Assembly (NCBI GenBank): GCA_012931725.1
Contig: CM022948.1
Coordinates: 94,957,769-95,021,768, forward strand
Direction: 5' to 3'
DNA: 64,000 bases
Source: Litsea cubeba
Lineage: Eukaryota > Streptophyta > Magnoliopsida > Laurales > Lauraceae
The number at the start of each line of letters is the position of its first letter. The stretch's first letter is position 1. A model generated the notes under the pieces. That model had not been told where the DNA came from, did not search any database, and saw only the letters and a list, made by a program, of their open reading frames with translations. The position numbers were made by a program, and so were the translations under genes. This document shows, piece by piece, positions 1 through 12,497 of this stretch.

Positions 1-1525
1 TTGATAGACATTTTAACCCAATATATGAATAGTGTGTACTCGAGTATAGCTTTTGCATGTTAGGCCGTATTGTTGGTTCAAATAGTAGCAATGGCCTAAT
101 CGCCAAACCCAGCCTCTATATAAAACCAAAATAGCTAAAAAGTAATGAGAGTCAACGGTAAATTGGCCATGAATTACAGAATCGATGCAGGCTATAGCGT
201 CGCAGGTTGATAGAGTCAAGAGTTTCCACCGACAATTAGCTCTTTAAACTGTAGCATGATTGAGAATTATGAGGTTTTGAAAGTTAAAAGAATAGAAGGA
301 AACAAACAGTTTTCTCATCGAGGATATGGATATTTTTCAAAACTAATTTGCCGTGCATGACATCTTGAGCATAAGGAAAAACCCAAGTTAAATCTTTCGT
401 CACTTTCCTAAAGATATAAACTCGATCGAGAATTATGTTTAGGATAGAATTTTACTAGTTCTTTCATTTTTTGGGCACCAGCCAAGATGGTTGGACTTTG
501 GGAGACCGAGTGACACAAGAGTGAAACCCAGCAACTGACAGTTCCACCACTTTTTAACTTCCTATTTGATCTCAGTTGACAGTTTTGACTTTTGACACCA
601 TTAATATATGGGATCAAGTTCAAGATTAGCTTCTACAGGTTGGGTCGTGTTGGCTAGTTAAATGGTTAAAATGCACTCAACGCTTAACTCAAACACATGA
701 TGTTAACTGGGGGGAAAATGTCCACCCAAACTCCTAGACAAAAAAAAAATACACACAGACACACCCCCAAGTCAGAAAAATATTAAAGCTCAATAGAAGC
801 CCTGAATTATTTGATCAGGTTCAAGTTGGCTTGGCAGGTAAAATTGGATTAGAAATTGCCATTCATAACTGATCACTCTTGAAAACATTTTATAATGTGA
901 CATTTTCACAGTTGTAAAAATTGACGAAACAAAAGGATTAAAGTTTTTCACCGTGGAGGAAGTATATGTTCCTTTAAAATCAATTAATTTGTTTCTTGTG
1001 ACGTTTTCATGATATCGAGCAAAATCCCAAATTCAAACATTTTCTCAACATTTCTGGAGACAAATCTTAAGCACTGTTAGCTTGTGATAGATTACTGGTA
1101 CATGGCTAAAGCATGAAATCTCACCAGCAAAAACCCCAGCAAAGACTTAATTAAAAGTCCTCGACATTCAGGACATGTCACTTTTTGTGTTGCATGTGGT
1201 CCATTGTATCTGTGTTGTTTGCGGTTTGTTTCAGCATTGTGGTGTGTCTTCCATGTGACAGGCCATGGGCCACCCAGATAGTTCGAGTATGAAGGATTTT
1301 TGCGGCTGAGAGGATTCTATGATATGTGGATTTTTTTATTTCACATGAAAGTATAATCCTATTGTTCATACTCTTGTTATAAAGAAAACTGAAATTCTCA
1401 TAATGAAAAAAAAAAATTCAGTCCATTTTTCTCTACCCCGTAACTAAGGTTTGTCACGCCAACAACAATGGAACAGTGAAATGTATAGAAAATCAAAACA
1501 ATTTTCTTCTATAAGGAATTTTGAG
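1..1525. other. Gene-free stretch
   Basis: No open reading frame with recognisable protein similarity is present. The sequence is AT-rich, with short poly-A runs (around 740 and 1405). I see no inverted or long direct repeat that defines an element. Confidence 0.5.
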
Positions 1526-2482
1526 TGTTTGGAAAATTTATTGGGTGATGGACAAAACTGAGACTACTATTTTCAATGTACTTTATAGATGGGTTGCCCA
1601 TATTGAGGATTGAAGAAGAAAGATTGTCTCGGAAAAGAAAATTGTATTAGGCATTAGAACGAACCCACCTGCGCTCGAGCGGATATTTTCCAAATAGCTT
1701 GGGCGCTTGAGCTGACTCATATGAGCTTGAGCGGAAAATGTCCAAAGACCTCCCGCGCATGATCACTCCTTTCTGCGCACGAGCATGTCTGACGACCTGA
1801 GATTAGATTGAGCATCCGCTCGAGTGCATGTATATGGCCGATCAAGCACATGTATGGCCACTAGAGCATATGCTTTGCAGGAAGTTCATTTTCTTCAGCA
1901 ATTCTTTTCAAATTGGACATCCAAACCTTTCCAAACTCATAGGGCTTTGCATACACGAATCACAACTTATTTATAGCCTCTCTCGCTCTCTCAAACCTAG
2001 GACACTTCTCTCATATTCTAAACCCTATAAGACTTTGAGAGATTCATCATCTTCTTCAGAGCGGTTTTTCTATAGTGTTGAAGATTGAAAAGCTTTGGAA
2101 CTTTATTCTTCTACTCTCTTGCAGTAGATACATGTTGAAGTCTCGTGATTGTTGCAAGCACGGTGAAGGTGTACGGTGAGGCATCGGCAAATCAAGCAGT
2201 TCTAAAGTTGAGTTGTAACTGGGAATGGTATTGTAAGTTTTGTAACTTTCATATTACATAATGTTTGGCTGTCTGTTTGCCTAGACGGTAAGGCCCGTGG
2301 TTTTTTCCTGAATAGTTAGGATTTTCCATGTAAAAATCTCGTCTCCTTTTCTTGTGGTGGATTGCTTTTTATCTAGACTTAGTTTAATTAACCCTAGGTT
2401 AATTAATAATTGGAGTTGAAATCTAAAAAAGATACTGATTAGGGACCTTAGCCTGTATTAAGGCTTAAACTCACAGCTTTCA
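1526..2482 (+). mobile_element. Candidate Copia-type LTR (solo or remnant)
   Basis: The stretch starts TGTTTGG and ends CTTTCA, as LTRs do. It resembles in layout the 918-bp Copia LTR at 28317-29234 read in its own direction: an early segment like TTATTGG...GGACAAAA, a block of CGCTCGAGCGG-like palindromes (about 1671-1830), a promoter-like region with TTTATAGCC near 1969, then a Copia-style R/U5 segment (GGTTTTTTCC...AGGATTTTCCATGTAAAAATCTCG, about 2295-2345). No primer-binding site follows the end, and the flanking 5-mers (ttgag / tcctc) do not match. It is therefore either a decayed solo LTR or a wrongly bounded one. Boundaries are inferred. Confidence 0.42.
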
Positions 2483-2785
2483 TCCTCTTTATTATAGACT
2501 TCTCTCTTCACATAAACACACCATTGCTTTAGAGGACACTCACTCTGATTTTTGCTTTTTACAATTTCCTTTAGTTCTTGCAATGCCTGATTTCCTATGA
2601 TAGAGAAGATTTTGAATTGTGAAAGAGGTAGGTTCCTCTCTTGAAGGAAAAAAAAAAAAAAAGTGGAACACCAATCCTCTCCACGCTATGCACAAGTATA
2701 CCCTTATTTGGGAGAATACATTAATATCCATCATTTATTAGGTGATAACTAGAGATACTGAGCTAGGATAAAAAAAACATTATAA

Positions 2786-3581
2786 GGGCATGTTTGTGTA
2801 TACACCCTTTCCGTGGAAAGGAAAAATTGCCACGTCAGCAAAATCCATAGAAATAGAATCCTCAGAAAAGGATTTCCGTAGAATTTAAAAATTCATGTTT
2901 GGTGCGATTTTTTTTCCTCGCTGAATTGGTGCTAATGATGTTTGGTGCGGGTATGAATTCCTTAATGAAAATCAAAATCGAAATTCTATATGAGAAATGA
3001 AGCAACTATGATTAACATAGCCTCATTAGAAACCCATCAAAAAATTAATTCACTCAAACATGATTAACATAACCTCATTAGAAACCCGAAGAGATTGTTA
3101 ATTTTGAGTAGTTAGATTCAGAACTAGGCTTCAATGATGGATTCATAAGCCTGACATCATAGAATAGCCGATGCCCGGTGCCATAGGATCTTGATTTGCA
3201 AAACACGGTAGGGTTTGGGAGGGTTTCAAGGGTGGGAGGGGCGGGGTGGCTGATTTAGGTGGGGTTGGGAGCTGGTTGCAGGGGAGGTGAGAGAGAGACT
3301 AGGAGAGAGGGGGGGGGCGAGAGAGAGAGAGAGACAGGGAGAGAGGGGGGAGAGGGAGAGAGAAAAGAGGGTTTTGGTTGGGTAGAGAAAAGAGTGTGGA
3401 AAAGCAATTCCTATACCCCCCATGGGAATTTCATTTCCTCACTTTTCAAAGAAAACGCTGACTAGGATGGAAACTGTTTCCTTGGAATTTATCTGCACCA
3501 AACATAGGAAAGCTGAGTTTTCCGCAGAAAACCACACACTTTTCCCCTTTCCACGGAAAAGTGATGTACACAAACATGCCC
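2786..3581. mobile_element. PIF/Harbinger-type MITE, 796 bp
   Basis: Terminal inverted repeats start GGGCATGTTTGTGTA on both ends, and the similarity continues into a TTTCCGTGGAAAGG block. A TAA trinucleotide flanks the element on both sides (2783-2785 and 3582-3584), which is the target duplication typical of PIF/Harbinger. The inside is non-coding. It holds two copies of a phrase with 'ATTAACATA(G/A)CCTCATTAGAAACCC' character (about 3010-3090) and a GA/G-rich microsatellite (about 3288-3370). No transposase is present, so it would depend on an element elsewhere. Confidence 0.8.
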
Positions 3582-3824
3582 TAAATGTCATGACCTCACA
3601 GGCAGTGGGATAATTGACTCATGTCTTAATTTTAAGTAAAAAGGAGATTCATAAAACAACCAAAAAGAATTACATAACAAGCTAGAGACCCGGGCAACCA
3701 AACCGGGAACTTAATAGTCCACATCATCATCACAAGATTGACCAAACTTAATTACGATGTGGGCAGCTCCATCCAAGCCTCCAGAAACAATTAATTAAAG
3801 CTGATACTATCAAAATATGAAACT

Positions 3825-5546
3825 GTAAGTGCCTAAATATTACGGACTTTGTAATGGGGATTATGGTGAGCTCGATGCTCCTTTCGAAGACGGAGAGTGG
3901 CCTGGAAACCTGAAAGGGGAGAAGACGAGAAGGTCAGAGGACCCTGGCTGTGAGCAGCACAAGGTTCTCTGATGCCTAAGTCAGTATGGGATCTGAGCAG
4001 TAGGATGGAAATGACGGAGAAGAGAGACAGAATAGCAGGTGATCGTGCATACTTGGGACGGAGATCATTCCTCTATTTATAGGGGAGGAAGCCAACGTTG
4101 CTTGGTGGATCTCATGATGACGTCTTAGTAATCCCAAGGGTGCCATCACGTCAGCCCGCTTTACATTAAATGGCAGCCCGATCATCCCATAATACTTTAA
4201 ATGCTGGTCTAATCGGGCCTTAACCTGTCTGACTTTTGGCCCTAGTCCCATCGGGCCTGGCTTAGAGCCATGCCCTGATGGGACGTAGCCGCTGAACGCC
4301 ACTCTATCAGGGGTGAGGGGTGGCCAAGATGGCTTTGTCAGGGTCGGCGGGATATCCGTGAAGGTACAGCCGTCAGCATTCATCTTGGCTAGCAGTCTGG
4401 CTCTGGTGCCGAGGTGAGTGACCGAGGTGAGGACTTCGTGTCGAGGTCGGGGTTATCTGAGACCAGAAATGGTCTCGGTCTCAGATGGCGCATTGGTAGC
4501 GCTCGCCAAGGACAAGGCGGGACTGGCCGACACTAGCATGAAAGTTAACATAACCTCAGTACTTTGTGAGACATCCCCGCACAGAAACAATCTTTCCGCA
4601 ACGTCCACAATGGAATGAACACGCAGATAGTCCAGCTCTTGATTTTATTTTATTTTTTGGTACTCTAGCCAATGGCGTTGGGCCCGAGGAGAATCCGTAC
4701 GCTTATGAAAGCAGTCCACCCAAATGAAAAAGATCGATATACCCGACACGTTACAACACCTGCACCAATAACAGCACTGTGTGGGGATGTCTCCCGAAGC
4801 ACTGAGGTTATACTAACTTCGGTGCTAATGTCGGCTAATCACGTATTGACCTCGGCGAACGTTACTCATGCGCTATTCGAGCTCGAGACCGTTTCTGGTC
4901 TCGGGCATCTCCGACCTCGACACGAAGTCTTCACCCCGACCACTCAGCTCGACCCCAGAGTCAAATTGTTAGCCGAGATGGGCGTTGACGGCCGTACCTT
5001 CACGGATATCCAGCTGAGTCTGACAAAGTCATCTTGGCCGCCCCTCACCCCCTGACAGAGCGGCATCCCGCGGCTACGTCCCATCAGGGTATGGCTCTAG
5101 GCCAGGCCCGATGGGACTAGGCCCAAAAGTCAGATATGGTAAGGCCCGATTAAACCAGCATTTAATGTATAATGGGCTGATCGGACTGCCATTTAATGTA
5201 TAGTGGGCTGATATGACAGCACCCCTGAGAGTGCTAAGACGTCATCATGAGCCCCGCCATGCAACGTAGACTTCTTCGTCTATAAATAGAGGAACGAACT
5301 CCATCACAGGTACACACAATCACAACCTGAGAGCTGATACTCTGTCTCTCTTCTCCTTTATCTCTATCCTATTGTTCAGATCCCATACTGACTTAGGCAT
5401 CAGAGAGCCTTGTGCTACCCACGGCCAGGGTCCTTTGATTTCCTCATCTTCTCCCCTTTCAGGTTTCCAGGCCACTCACCATCTTCGAAGGAGCATCAGA
5501 CTCGACGTAACCTCCATTACAAAGTCCGTAATATTTAGGCACTTAC
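3825..5546. repeat. Large foldback (inverted repeat) element, about 1.72 kb
   Basis: The left end starts GTAAGTGCCTAAATATTACG and the right end is its reverse complement. The match continues inward, with substitutions and small indels, for about 700 bp on each side: CTTAGGCATCAGAG and its complement, a TATAAATAGAGG box in each arm near 4075 and 5281, and GACCTCGACACGAAG near 4910 with its complement near 4440. Only about 4590-4770 is unpaired. Each arm carries a promoter-like TATA box pointing outward. This could be a foldback MULE or two oppositely oriented Gypsy LTR fragments. I see no convincing target duplication. Confidence 0.75.
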
Positions 5547-7136
5547 GAGCACCATAACAAAAAGCATAAGGTAGAGGAAAAGAAGAAGATTTCATCCACC
5601 TTTTCCATGACCTAAAAACATAAGTAATAGCCACCCCAATCCACAGCATGTCACCAACGGGATCTTTTAGATTCAACATCATGTTTCTGGCATTCTTAAT
5701 AAATTTTTTTAGGCTGTCGACTTCAGCCTTCGAAAAATATACCCATTTCTCGCTCTGCAAATGACCCGCACGTCGGGATTGCAATCAAGGAGCTTGTATG
5801 GTTTTATATGATGCATTTCTTCCACCAATCTAGAGGCCCAGCAGCAGGAATATTATAGGACAACAGCCCAAATGCTAGCTGCACCAAACTACTCTACCAA
5901 AGTTGCTATAGGACCAGAGTATATGACACTTTAATAGTTTTAAATTTCAATTAGAAGATGAACGGTTTGGATTGTTTATTAGTACCCTAGATCTAATGTT
6001 ATGTAGGGATGATGAGTTAAGATTAATGGGAACTATTTAAAGGCCCGCAGAAATAAAAAAAGAATTGGAACTTGAAAATTGGTCCAAAATAATGTTCTTA
6101 GGTTTAGGGTTTCTTTAGGACGCACCTCAGAATAATCGTGTCGTGCATAACATTTTACTAGGGCTTGAGCTGCATAAATTCTAGCATACAGATGGAAAAA
6201 AAAAAAAAAAAAAAAAATTTGTCACTTGAAGATAGGCCCCAAACATGTCCTCGTCCCATCCGCAACATGTGCCTATGAACAATGTAGTGTGTAAACGTTT
6301 TGTTAGGGTGGGACATGCGGAAATTTTAGTGTGAAAAGATGTAAAAGTGGGCAGATTTTCACACCATAACCTATTCAAACAAATTAGCATTACAATACGA
6401 AACATCTATACTTGAACCCCCAAAGTGTGCAAACAAATGTGAGGCCTTGAGTGAAAAGACGTCGGTTAGCTTGGGTGATTAAGCTAATCTGAGAGTTATA
6501 TCACCCACTATCAACTCCACTCTTTTTCATAAAAGTGAACAGAGACTATTAGCCGAAAAGATTTATACGGATGGCGACGAGTGCCACATGAAAAGGTTGA
6601 CTAAGTCGTATGCAGGGTCCACCGTGATGCACCTGTCACGGTCTTTCTCGTTCGAGCTCTTTCAATCATTCACGTAAATTAAATGGATTTCCTTTTTCAT
6701 CCAAACGGAGAGTTCTATTTGGACGACTCTTTCCTTTTTGCCTCCTCTGCCCTCGCACGTCGACCCCTCATTCGTCTAAAGAAGACTTTTTTTTTTTTCT
6801 TTGGACGAAACTGAAAATCCGAATCCTCTATTCACAAATTGCACATATCTATCTGGGCATGCCAGGTGTCATGCAGACCAGAGGCCACGCACTTGAAAAA
6901 CATTGTGCGGCAAGTCAAGTGTCGTGGCTATATTCATTCACTTGGTCGGATCAACCAAAATGTGCTTCACGTGGTTGCAACTTGCAAGCTTACTTGACCA
7001 TGACCGTATATGCTTGATGGACCCCACTACGGTGCTGGCAAAATCTCACCCACAAGTTCTGATCCTAACTAGAGTGGAAAATGGTCCAGGCCGGGGCAAT
7101 AATAAGCTTCTCCATCTAAGCGGTCTATTTAGAATA
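5547..7136. other. Gene-free stretch
   Basis: No recognisable gene. A 100-codon minus-strand frame at 5476-5784 has coding-like composition but matches no family I know and overlaps the foldback end. Poly-A (about 6194-6216) and poly-T (about 6787-6800) tracts occur. Confidence 0.4.
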
Positions 7137-7257
7137 GAGTCTTGCTACATGGACTAACCTATGGACCGATCCATGGACTAATTCCATAATTTTGGGGGAT
7201 CAAGTGATTTTTTCCCTAAAACCATGGAGTCTGTCCTTAGTCCATGTAGACTTTTTG
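7137..7257. mobile_element. 121-bp MITE with 9-bp target duplication
   Basis: A short foldback: the left side reads GAGTCTTGCTACATGGACTAA and the right side, reverse complemented, contains AGTCTACATGGACTAAGG. It is flanked by perfect 9-bp direct repeats TTTAGAATA (7128-7136 and 7258-7266). A 9-bp duplication is the Mutator-superfamily signature, so this is probably a tiny MULE-derived MITE. There is no coding content. Confidence 0.7.
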
Positions 7258-7412
7258 TTTAGAATATGCAAGTGTGAGGAAGATTTTCCTCTAAAAATGA
7301 AATATTATTCTGATTTTTCGTGTAACTCAATATCCATTTATTTGGGGAATGGATTTTTCTAAAGGAAAAGGAAAAGTATTAATTGTTTTTCTTCGGTGGA
7401 TAAAGTTTTGAG

Positions 7413-7713
7413 TAGGGGTGCTCATGGGTTGGATCGGAATTGGATATTCAATGAGGGCTCAATTAATAACATGGCCCGACCTAGCTTAGGTTAAGTGATA
7501 GAAAGACCATAGCATGGCCCGACCTGGCTTTTGTACGAAATGGATATAATTTAATTTAATTAGCACTCTAATTCCCACGAAAGTGATGAAAAGCCTATTT
7601 CCACTCAGGCCTAACTATTTATGGCCAATGTCGGGCTTGGGCCAGGCCTGGGCCAGTGTTTCTAAAGTGGGTCAGGCCTGAATATGTCTAAGCCCGGCCC
7701 ATGAACACCCCTA
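7413..7713. mobile_element. hAT-type MITE, 301 bp
   Basis: The ends are TAGGGGTGCTCATGGG and, reverse complemented, TAGGGGTGTTCATGGGCCG. This is the plant hAT TIR style, with GC-rich 'GGGCCAGGCC' interior. The flanking 8-mers are gttttgag and attttgat (6 of 8 match), consistent with an aged 8-bp target duplication. Non-coding. Confidence 0.65.
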
Positions 7714-8708
7714 ATTTTGATTGTTTTCCGGAATTCTTCTCTAACGCAAAAATAGAAATCTAAGTAGAGTGAAATCTTCATTAGTGAGCCCGAGTCAAGG
7801 TGTAGATCCTGCTCTTTGGTAGATGATACGGCATGTGTTAGATGTATTTGGCCGAATAGGACCATCTAATGGGTTTGAGGCAGAACTGACCCAGGCCCAC
7901 AATTTATTCTTTCCTTCTAATTTCTCTACTAAACCTTACCCCGAGACCTTCTTTCCGAATTAAACATGGGCTGGGTTTGGATTACATTCATAGACTTGAA
8001 CTCACTCATTGCACATCATCCTGCCTACCCAACCGGCACCTAGTTATTTACGGCGCCTTGTTTGTTTCATATAATTGAATTCCTATTAATTCTTGTATTT
8101 CAAATAGTGGTTAAAGATTAAGATGCCAAGATTAATATATATCTAAAAGTAACCATCAAATAACCTTCCTTTTAATAATAATAAAAAAAAAAACGAAACA
8201 AGCAGATGAATACAAGCCTGGCCCAATATACACGTAACTGTAAGACCATGTCCAAGCCTGTTTTACTTAAGACTTCAAGATCCAGTTTTGAGACTGAACA
8301 TGATCTTGGACAAACCCAAACTAAATATTGTCCTCTAGAAAAGGCCAGATGCAAACGGTTAGGCCTGGGTCCATAACAAGTGGTATCAGATCCTCTAGGC
8401 CCTCAACACATTATCCCCGAGCAGATGCGTGCTATAAAGATATAAATGGATCAAAACCGAGAAAAAGACTACGATCATGAAACTAGGGTTACAAATGGTC
8501 CTCGCCAGACTGGACTAGAAGTTTGTCTTAATGAACCCAAAGTTGTTATAGGCTGGAGCCTGGAGCTTATCCTTAGTTCTGAGGGCTAGGCTCAAGCCCA
8601 AATCTTTATTAAGTGCTAAGTCGTTTGTGCCAGTACAGGAACAGATACTTACTCCTTGATCAAGTCCATAGGTATAAAACCACAGGTCATAGCGGTCACC
8701 CAGCTCAC
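7714..8708. other. Gene-free stretch with a primer-binding-site-like motif
   Basis: No gene recognised. At about 8379 the motif AGTGGTATCAGATCC resembles an initiator-Met tRNA primer-binding site next to an '...ATAACA' end, so a decayed retroelement may be present. I could not define its LTR. Confidence 0.35.
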
Positions 8709-8839
8709 TTTTTTTTTTTTTTTTTTTTTTGTAGAAATAAGATATCATTAAACGAAAGAGATAAACAACTAGAACAAAAGTGAGGAGTAGCAGGCCAAAA
8801 AAAAAAAAAAAACTCATCCTATGTAGGCTGCAGATCACC

Positions 8840-9267
8840 TCCCCATGCTTCACATGAGAGCTAGACGCATAAGACATCTTAGCAAGTTCATGAGCAAATA
8901 CATTTACATTTCTAGGAACATAGGCAAAGGAGATCTCTTCAAACTTGGAGATAAAGTCTTTGATATCCAACAAAATAGGATGGATTGACCAATCCATCAA
9001 CCCATTTATTGCTAGAATCACCTCACGGGCGTCTGACAAAAGTTTGATCTTGCTGAAACCCTACGACGTAGCTTCCTTTAGCGCATGAAGAATTGCTCTT
9101 GTCTCGGCTTCTTTTGGGGAGTTAACCTTGGGACCATCGATAAATCCTGCATGCACCCAAGAACCATCAAACCAAATAGCATAGCCAAAGCCTGCTTTAC
9201 CATCCGCTGCTCTAAATGAGGTATCTGTGAACACTTGAGCCTTGCCCGTAGTGTACCAAAAACTCAA
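8840..9267 (-). pseudogene. LINE RNase H (RVT_3) domain fragment
   Basis: The frame at 9267-9061 reads QVFTDTSFRAADGKAGFGYA...EAETRAILHALKEA, the first half of a plant LINE RNase H (the FTD and E-x-x-A positions match catalytic acidic sites). A stop at about 9061 is followed, in a frame continuing at 9039, by SDAREVILAIN...FAYVPRNVNVFAHELAK, which contains the terminal 'VPR..N..AH.LA' motif. The domain is complete in outline but split, so it is non-functional. Confidence 0.82.
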
Positions 9268-9364
9268 ATCCTGGTGAAGTTTTCAGGATTTTTGATGATC
9301 CTCTTTAGCCTTGCTCATTGGTTCACAAACCAAACTGCGAGCATATAGGATTGTGGACATAGGC

Positions 9365-10160
9365 TTAATTTTTTATGCCCCTGAAAATAAAATCATTTCT
9401 GGTTTTCCACAAGGCCCACCAGAGAGCCAAAACCCATGATTTAGTTTGAGGATGGGTTGGACGGCTCAACGATTGGCAAAAATTCAGAAAGGAAATCCAC
9501 CAATCCTTAATTGTAGTAGGATCTATGGAATGTGAAAGCATTCCAATGTCAGATCCAAACCAAGCCGCCCTAGCTAGCAAGATCACATAGAAAGAGACCA
9601 TGCTCCACCGATTCTTCTGCTTTTGTGCAGATAGGGCATATGGCTTCATTGGAGATATTTTTGTCATAAAGCCATTTGCGTACCTAAATTGCTTTATTAA
9701 GGCATTTCCAACCAAAAAAATAGAACTCTTTGAGGGAGAGGAAGGCGCCACAACGTCTTCCAATTAAAGGCGGATCTTGGGCCATCCCTGCACTCTCCAT
9801 GGATAATTTTGTAGGCAATTTTGTAGATAACTCACCCCCTTTTGAATAGGGCCAAACTTTCTTGTCGTCTCTACTAGTGCATGGAATATAGATTTTCAAT
9901 ATACTATCCACGTCAGCAAAGTTATTAAAGATATTTTTAATAAGTTGTTCATTCCATCTTTTGTCTGGGCTCCACAAATCTTTAATGACAAGTTCTTGAT
10001 TAATCATATTGGGTAAAGGTTTCCTAAGACCCCTCTTCGTTGGAATCCAGTTACAATTCCAGACCGAGATTTGCTCTCCGTTACCTATGATCCACCCTAC
10101 CCTTTCGTTAATAAAATGAGTTGCTTCTACAAATCCTTTCCAAAATCAAGAGTTTCCCTT
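9365..10160 (-). pseudogene. LINE zf-RVT (zinc-binding region of reverse transcriptase) fragment
   Basis: Two overlapping minus frames (10007-9684 and 9763-9365) carry text typical of the zf-RVT region downstream of plant LINE RTs: a GWIIGNGEQISVWNCNW-like phrase near 10090, KDLWSPDKRWNEQLI, then the tail WALWKTRNDFIFRG. At least one frameshift separates them, so no protein can be made. Confidence 0.75.
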
Positions 10161-10580
10161 TTTAAATCTTGCCTCCCAAAAGGATTTGTTCGGACAATAT
10201 TTTGCTTTCAGAATCCTTGAGCTTAAACGATCTTCATTTGTTACATGTTTTTGCTAGGAGTGCTAAATTGTTTTCTTTGGTATCTCTAATTCCAAGCCCA
10301 CCGTATTCGATGGGGCAACATATTTCTTTCCATTTAATGGTGTGGACATTCTTTTTGTCAGATTTGTCACCCCAGAAGAAACTTCTAAACATTTTGTCCA
10401 CCTCATTAGTGGTTTTTTAGGGTAATTGGAAAACAGATATATTATAAACCTGTATAGCAGAAGCAACTGATTTTATTAGGGTACTCCTGCCTGCTTGTGA
10501 GAGTAAGGGTATTTGCCAAGACATGATTTTGCTTTTAATTTTAAAAATAAAAGACTGAAAGCTAATGTTTCTATTCTTGT

Positions 10581-10965
10581 TCATGATGAGGGGATTTTGC
10601 TAAATATTTTTTTATTTTCGGTCATGAGCCTAATGCCTAGGACTTTAGCAAGTTCTTTTCTTCTAAGGGTGCATGTTCCTTTGCTAAAATATGCGGCTGA
10701 TTTATCAATTAGCCTTGCAAAATAGGAGACTATCATCAGCAAAGAGAAGGTGGGATATACTAGGTGCAGATCGAGAGACTTTTGCTCCATGTATGGCCCC
10801 GTTTTCTTCCTCTTTTAGAAGCATTCGGGAGAGGACCTCGGCACCTAAGATAAACAGGTAAGGAGAAAGGGGATCCCCTTGCCTTAGGCCTCTTGTAGGT
10901 GTAACCAACCCAAATGGGGATCCATTAAGAAGGATGGAGAAAGAGAACGATGAAATACATTCCAT
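10581..10965 (-). pseudogene. LINE reverse transcriptase fragment
   Basis: The frame beginning near 10965 reads through GLRQGDPLSPYLFILGAE (RT motif of non-LTR elements, about 10880-10830) to LLFADDSLLF, the FADD version of the catalytic YADD box (about 10745). A frameshift follows. The neighbouring frame down to 10581 (KSAAYFSKGTC...LGIRLM) and a further frame at 10263-10466 continue the palm/thumb region. The N-terminal half of the RT is absent because the copy is 5'-truncated. Confidence 0.87.
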
Positions 10966-10977
10966 AATAATTTTAAT

Positions 10978-11643
10978 AAAGTCTTCACTTGAAAGTTAGG
11001 CCGACGAAATTTAGTAATATAATACACAATAAAAAAAATATTGTAGCCATACTCCACGTTCTTTCATTGAGTTGAAATTTTGGATGCGATTAATGAGATG
11101 AAGTATTGGGACCAAAGGGTAATATTGTTTTATTCTCTAGATTTTGAGCATTTTTCTCTTAAAAAAATGCATCGATAGTAGATGAGTTACTATGGTCAAC
11201 ACTCCTAGAAAAAGAAATAAAAGTTAAAAATATAAAAATTCTAAGATTACAAACCAAAAAAACTACAATAAATGGAAAAGCAAATGACACTCAAGTCATT
11301 ACTATAACATAAACAAATAATAATACATGAATACCCAAGTCTAAAATTTATATTATATATTAATGACTATTATTTGGACAAATCATAATCTAAGAAATTC
11401 AGTCATAGCACTTATCAAAGAGCACTAAAAATGATGTCATGGATCATTAATTTTGATTAGCAAAGTATGCTCATTGACATATATGTATGAGCGGGACCAA
11501 TTTTAAAATATATACCGTTTAAAAGTACGATCCCACTAGCTAGTTTTTATATCCTTAAAATAAATTTCTTCAATTGGATTTATTTTGACACGGACAATAA
11601 TAATCAAAACACAAAAATAAAACTACATTTCTTTATCCACAAT
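10978..11643. other. Gene-free AT-rich stretch
   Basis: AT-rich sequence between the LINE and a hAT MITE. No gene or element boundary recognised. Confidence 0.4.
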
Positions 11644-12497
11644 TAGACCTGTTCAGATTGACCCGTGACCCGTTACCCGACCCGGTACCCGGTGTCTTAA
11701 CGGGTTAACGGGTCAGACAATCATCCCAAATTAACGGGTCGGGTTTAACTATTTAGCCACCCGGGTACCGGGTTTTAGCAATATGTTAACGGGTTGACCC
11801 GGTACCCGTTAACATATTACTATTTTTTTAAAGAAAAATATATGATATTGAATATTATTGATATTATTTAATAGTTTGATTAAATATGTTAGATACTTTG
11901 ATTCATTGATTGTTAGTAATACATTACTAGCTGAAATGGATTGATCATTGATCAATGATCACCTCACTTGATCAGCATTCATCAATCATATATTCATATT
12001 CATATAATCATATTCATCAATCATCACTACATCAGATAATGAGCTTTATATTTAATTATTCATTGTATATTTGTATATTCGTATAATTGTAATGTATCAT
12101 GTATGAGTATGACACTATGAGTCTATGACTATGTGTCTATGTCTATGAGTCTATGACTTATCAAATTATCACTTATATAGTTATATACTTATATTTTTCA
12201 ATTATCAGTATTTCATCTGTTTATGAGTCTTGTTGTACTATTTGTAAATTGTAAGTTTGTATATTGTTATTTATGAATTAGGGTTTATTTAACATTTGAA
12301 CTTTATTTTTAAGAAGTTTTTAAAATATTTTTATAAATAAAATTACAAAAACATCAAATGACCGGTTTGACCCGAAACCCGGCTGACCCGATACCCGTTA
12401 AGCATCTTCATTACCGAGTCATGGACCCCGGCCAAAATCATCGGGTCGGGCAGGGTTTGACCCGATAACCCAGAACCCGACCCGATGAACACCTCTA
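11644..12497. mobile_element. hAT-type MITE, 854 bp
   Basis: The left end TAGACCTGTTCAGATTGACCCG and the right end (reverse complement) TAGAGGTGTTCATCGGGTCGGG are standard plant hAT TIRs. Both are followed by subterminal clusters of ACCCG/CGGGT motifs (11660-11810 and 12355-12490), which in hAT elements are transposase-binding-like repeats. The flanking 8-mers tccacaat (11636-11643) and tccactat (12498-12505) match at 7 of 8 positions. The interior is AT-rich with 'TATGAGTC' simple repeats near 12100-12160 and no ORF. Confidence 0.82.

Larger units (their letters stand above)
8709..10977 (-). mobile_element. 5'-truncated LINE (plant L1 type)
   Basis: A non-LTR retrotransposon copy on the minus strand. 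It starts abruptly inside the reverse transcriptase near 10977 and runs through RT, thumb and zf-RVT regions to a C-terminal RNase H. Its poly-A tail is seen as the T run at 8709-8730. The order RT - zf-RVT - RNase H is that of plant L1 elements carrying an RVT_3-type RNase H. Frameshifts and stops break the reading frame several times, and everything upstream of RT (ORF1 and the endonuclease) is missing, as expected of an abortive reverse-transcription product. No clear target duplication was found. Confidence 0.87.

Noticed and set aside
5476..5784. 102-codon minus frame near the foldback end
   Set aside because: Coding-like composition but no recognisable family, and it overlaps the foldback terminus; not enough to call a gene.
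8379..8393. TGGTATCAGATCC primer-binding-site-like motif
   Set aside because: No LTR boundaries or coding relics could be tied to it.
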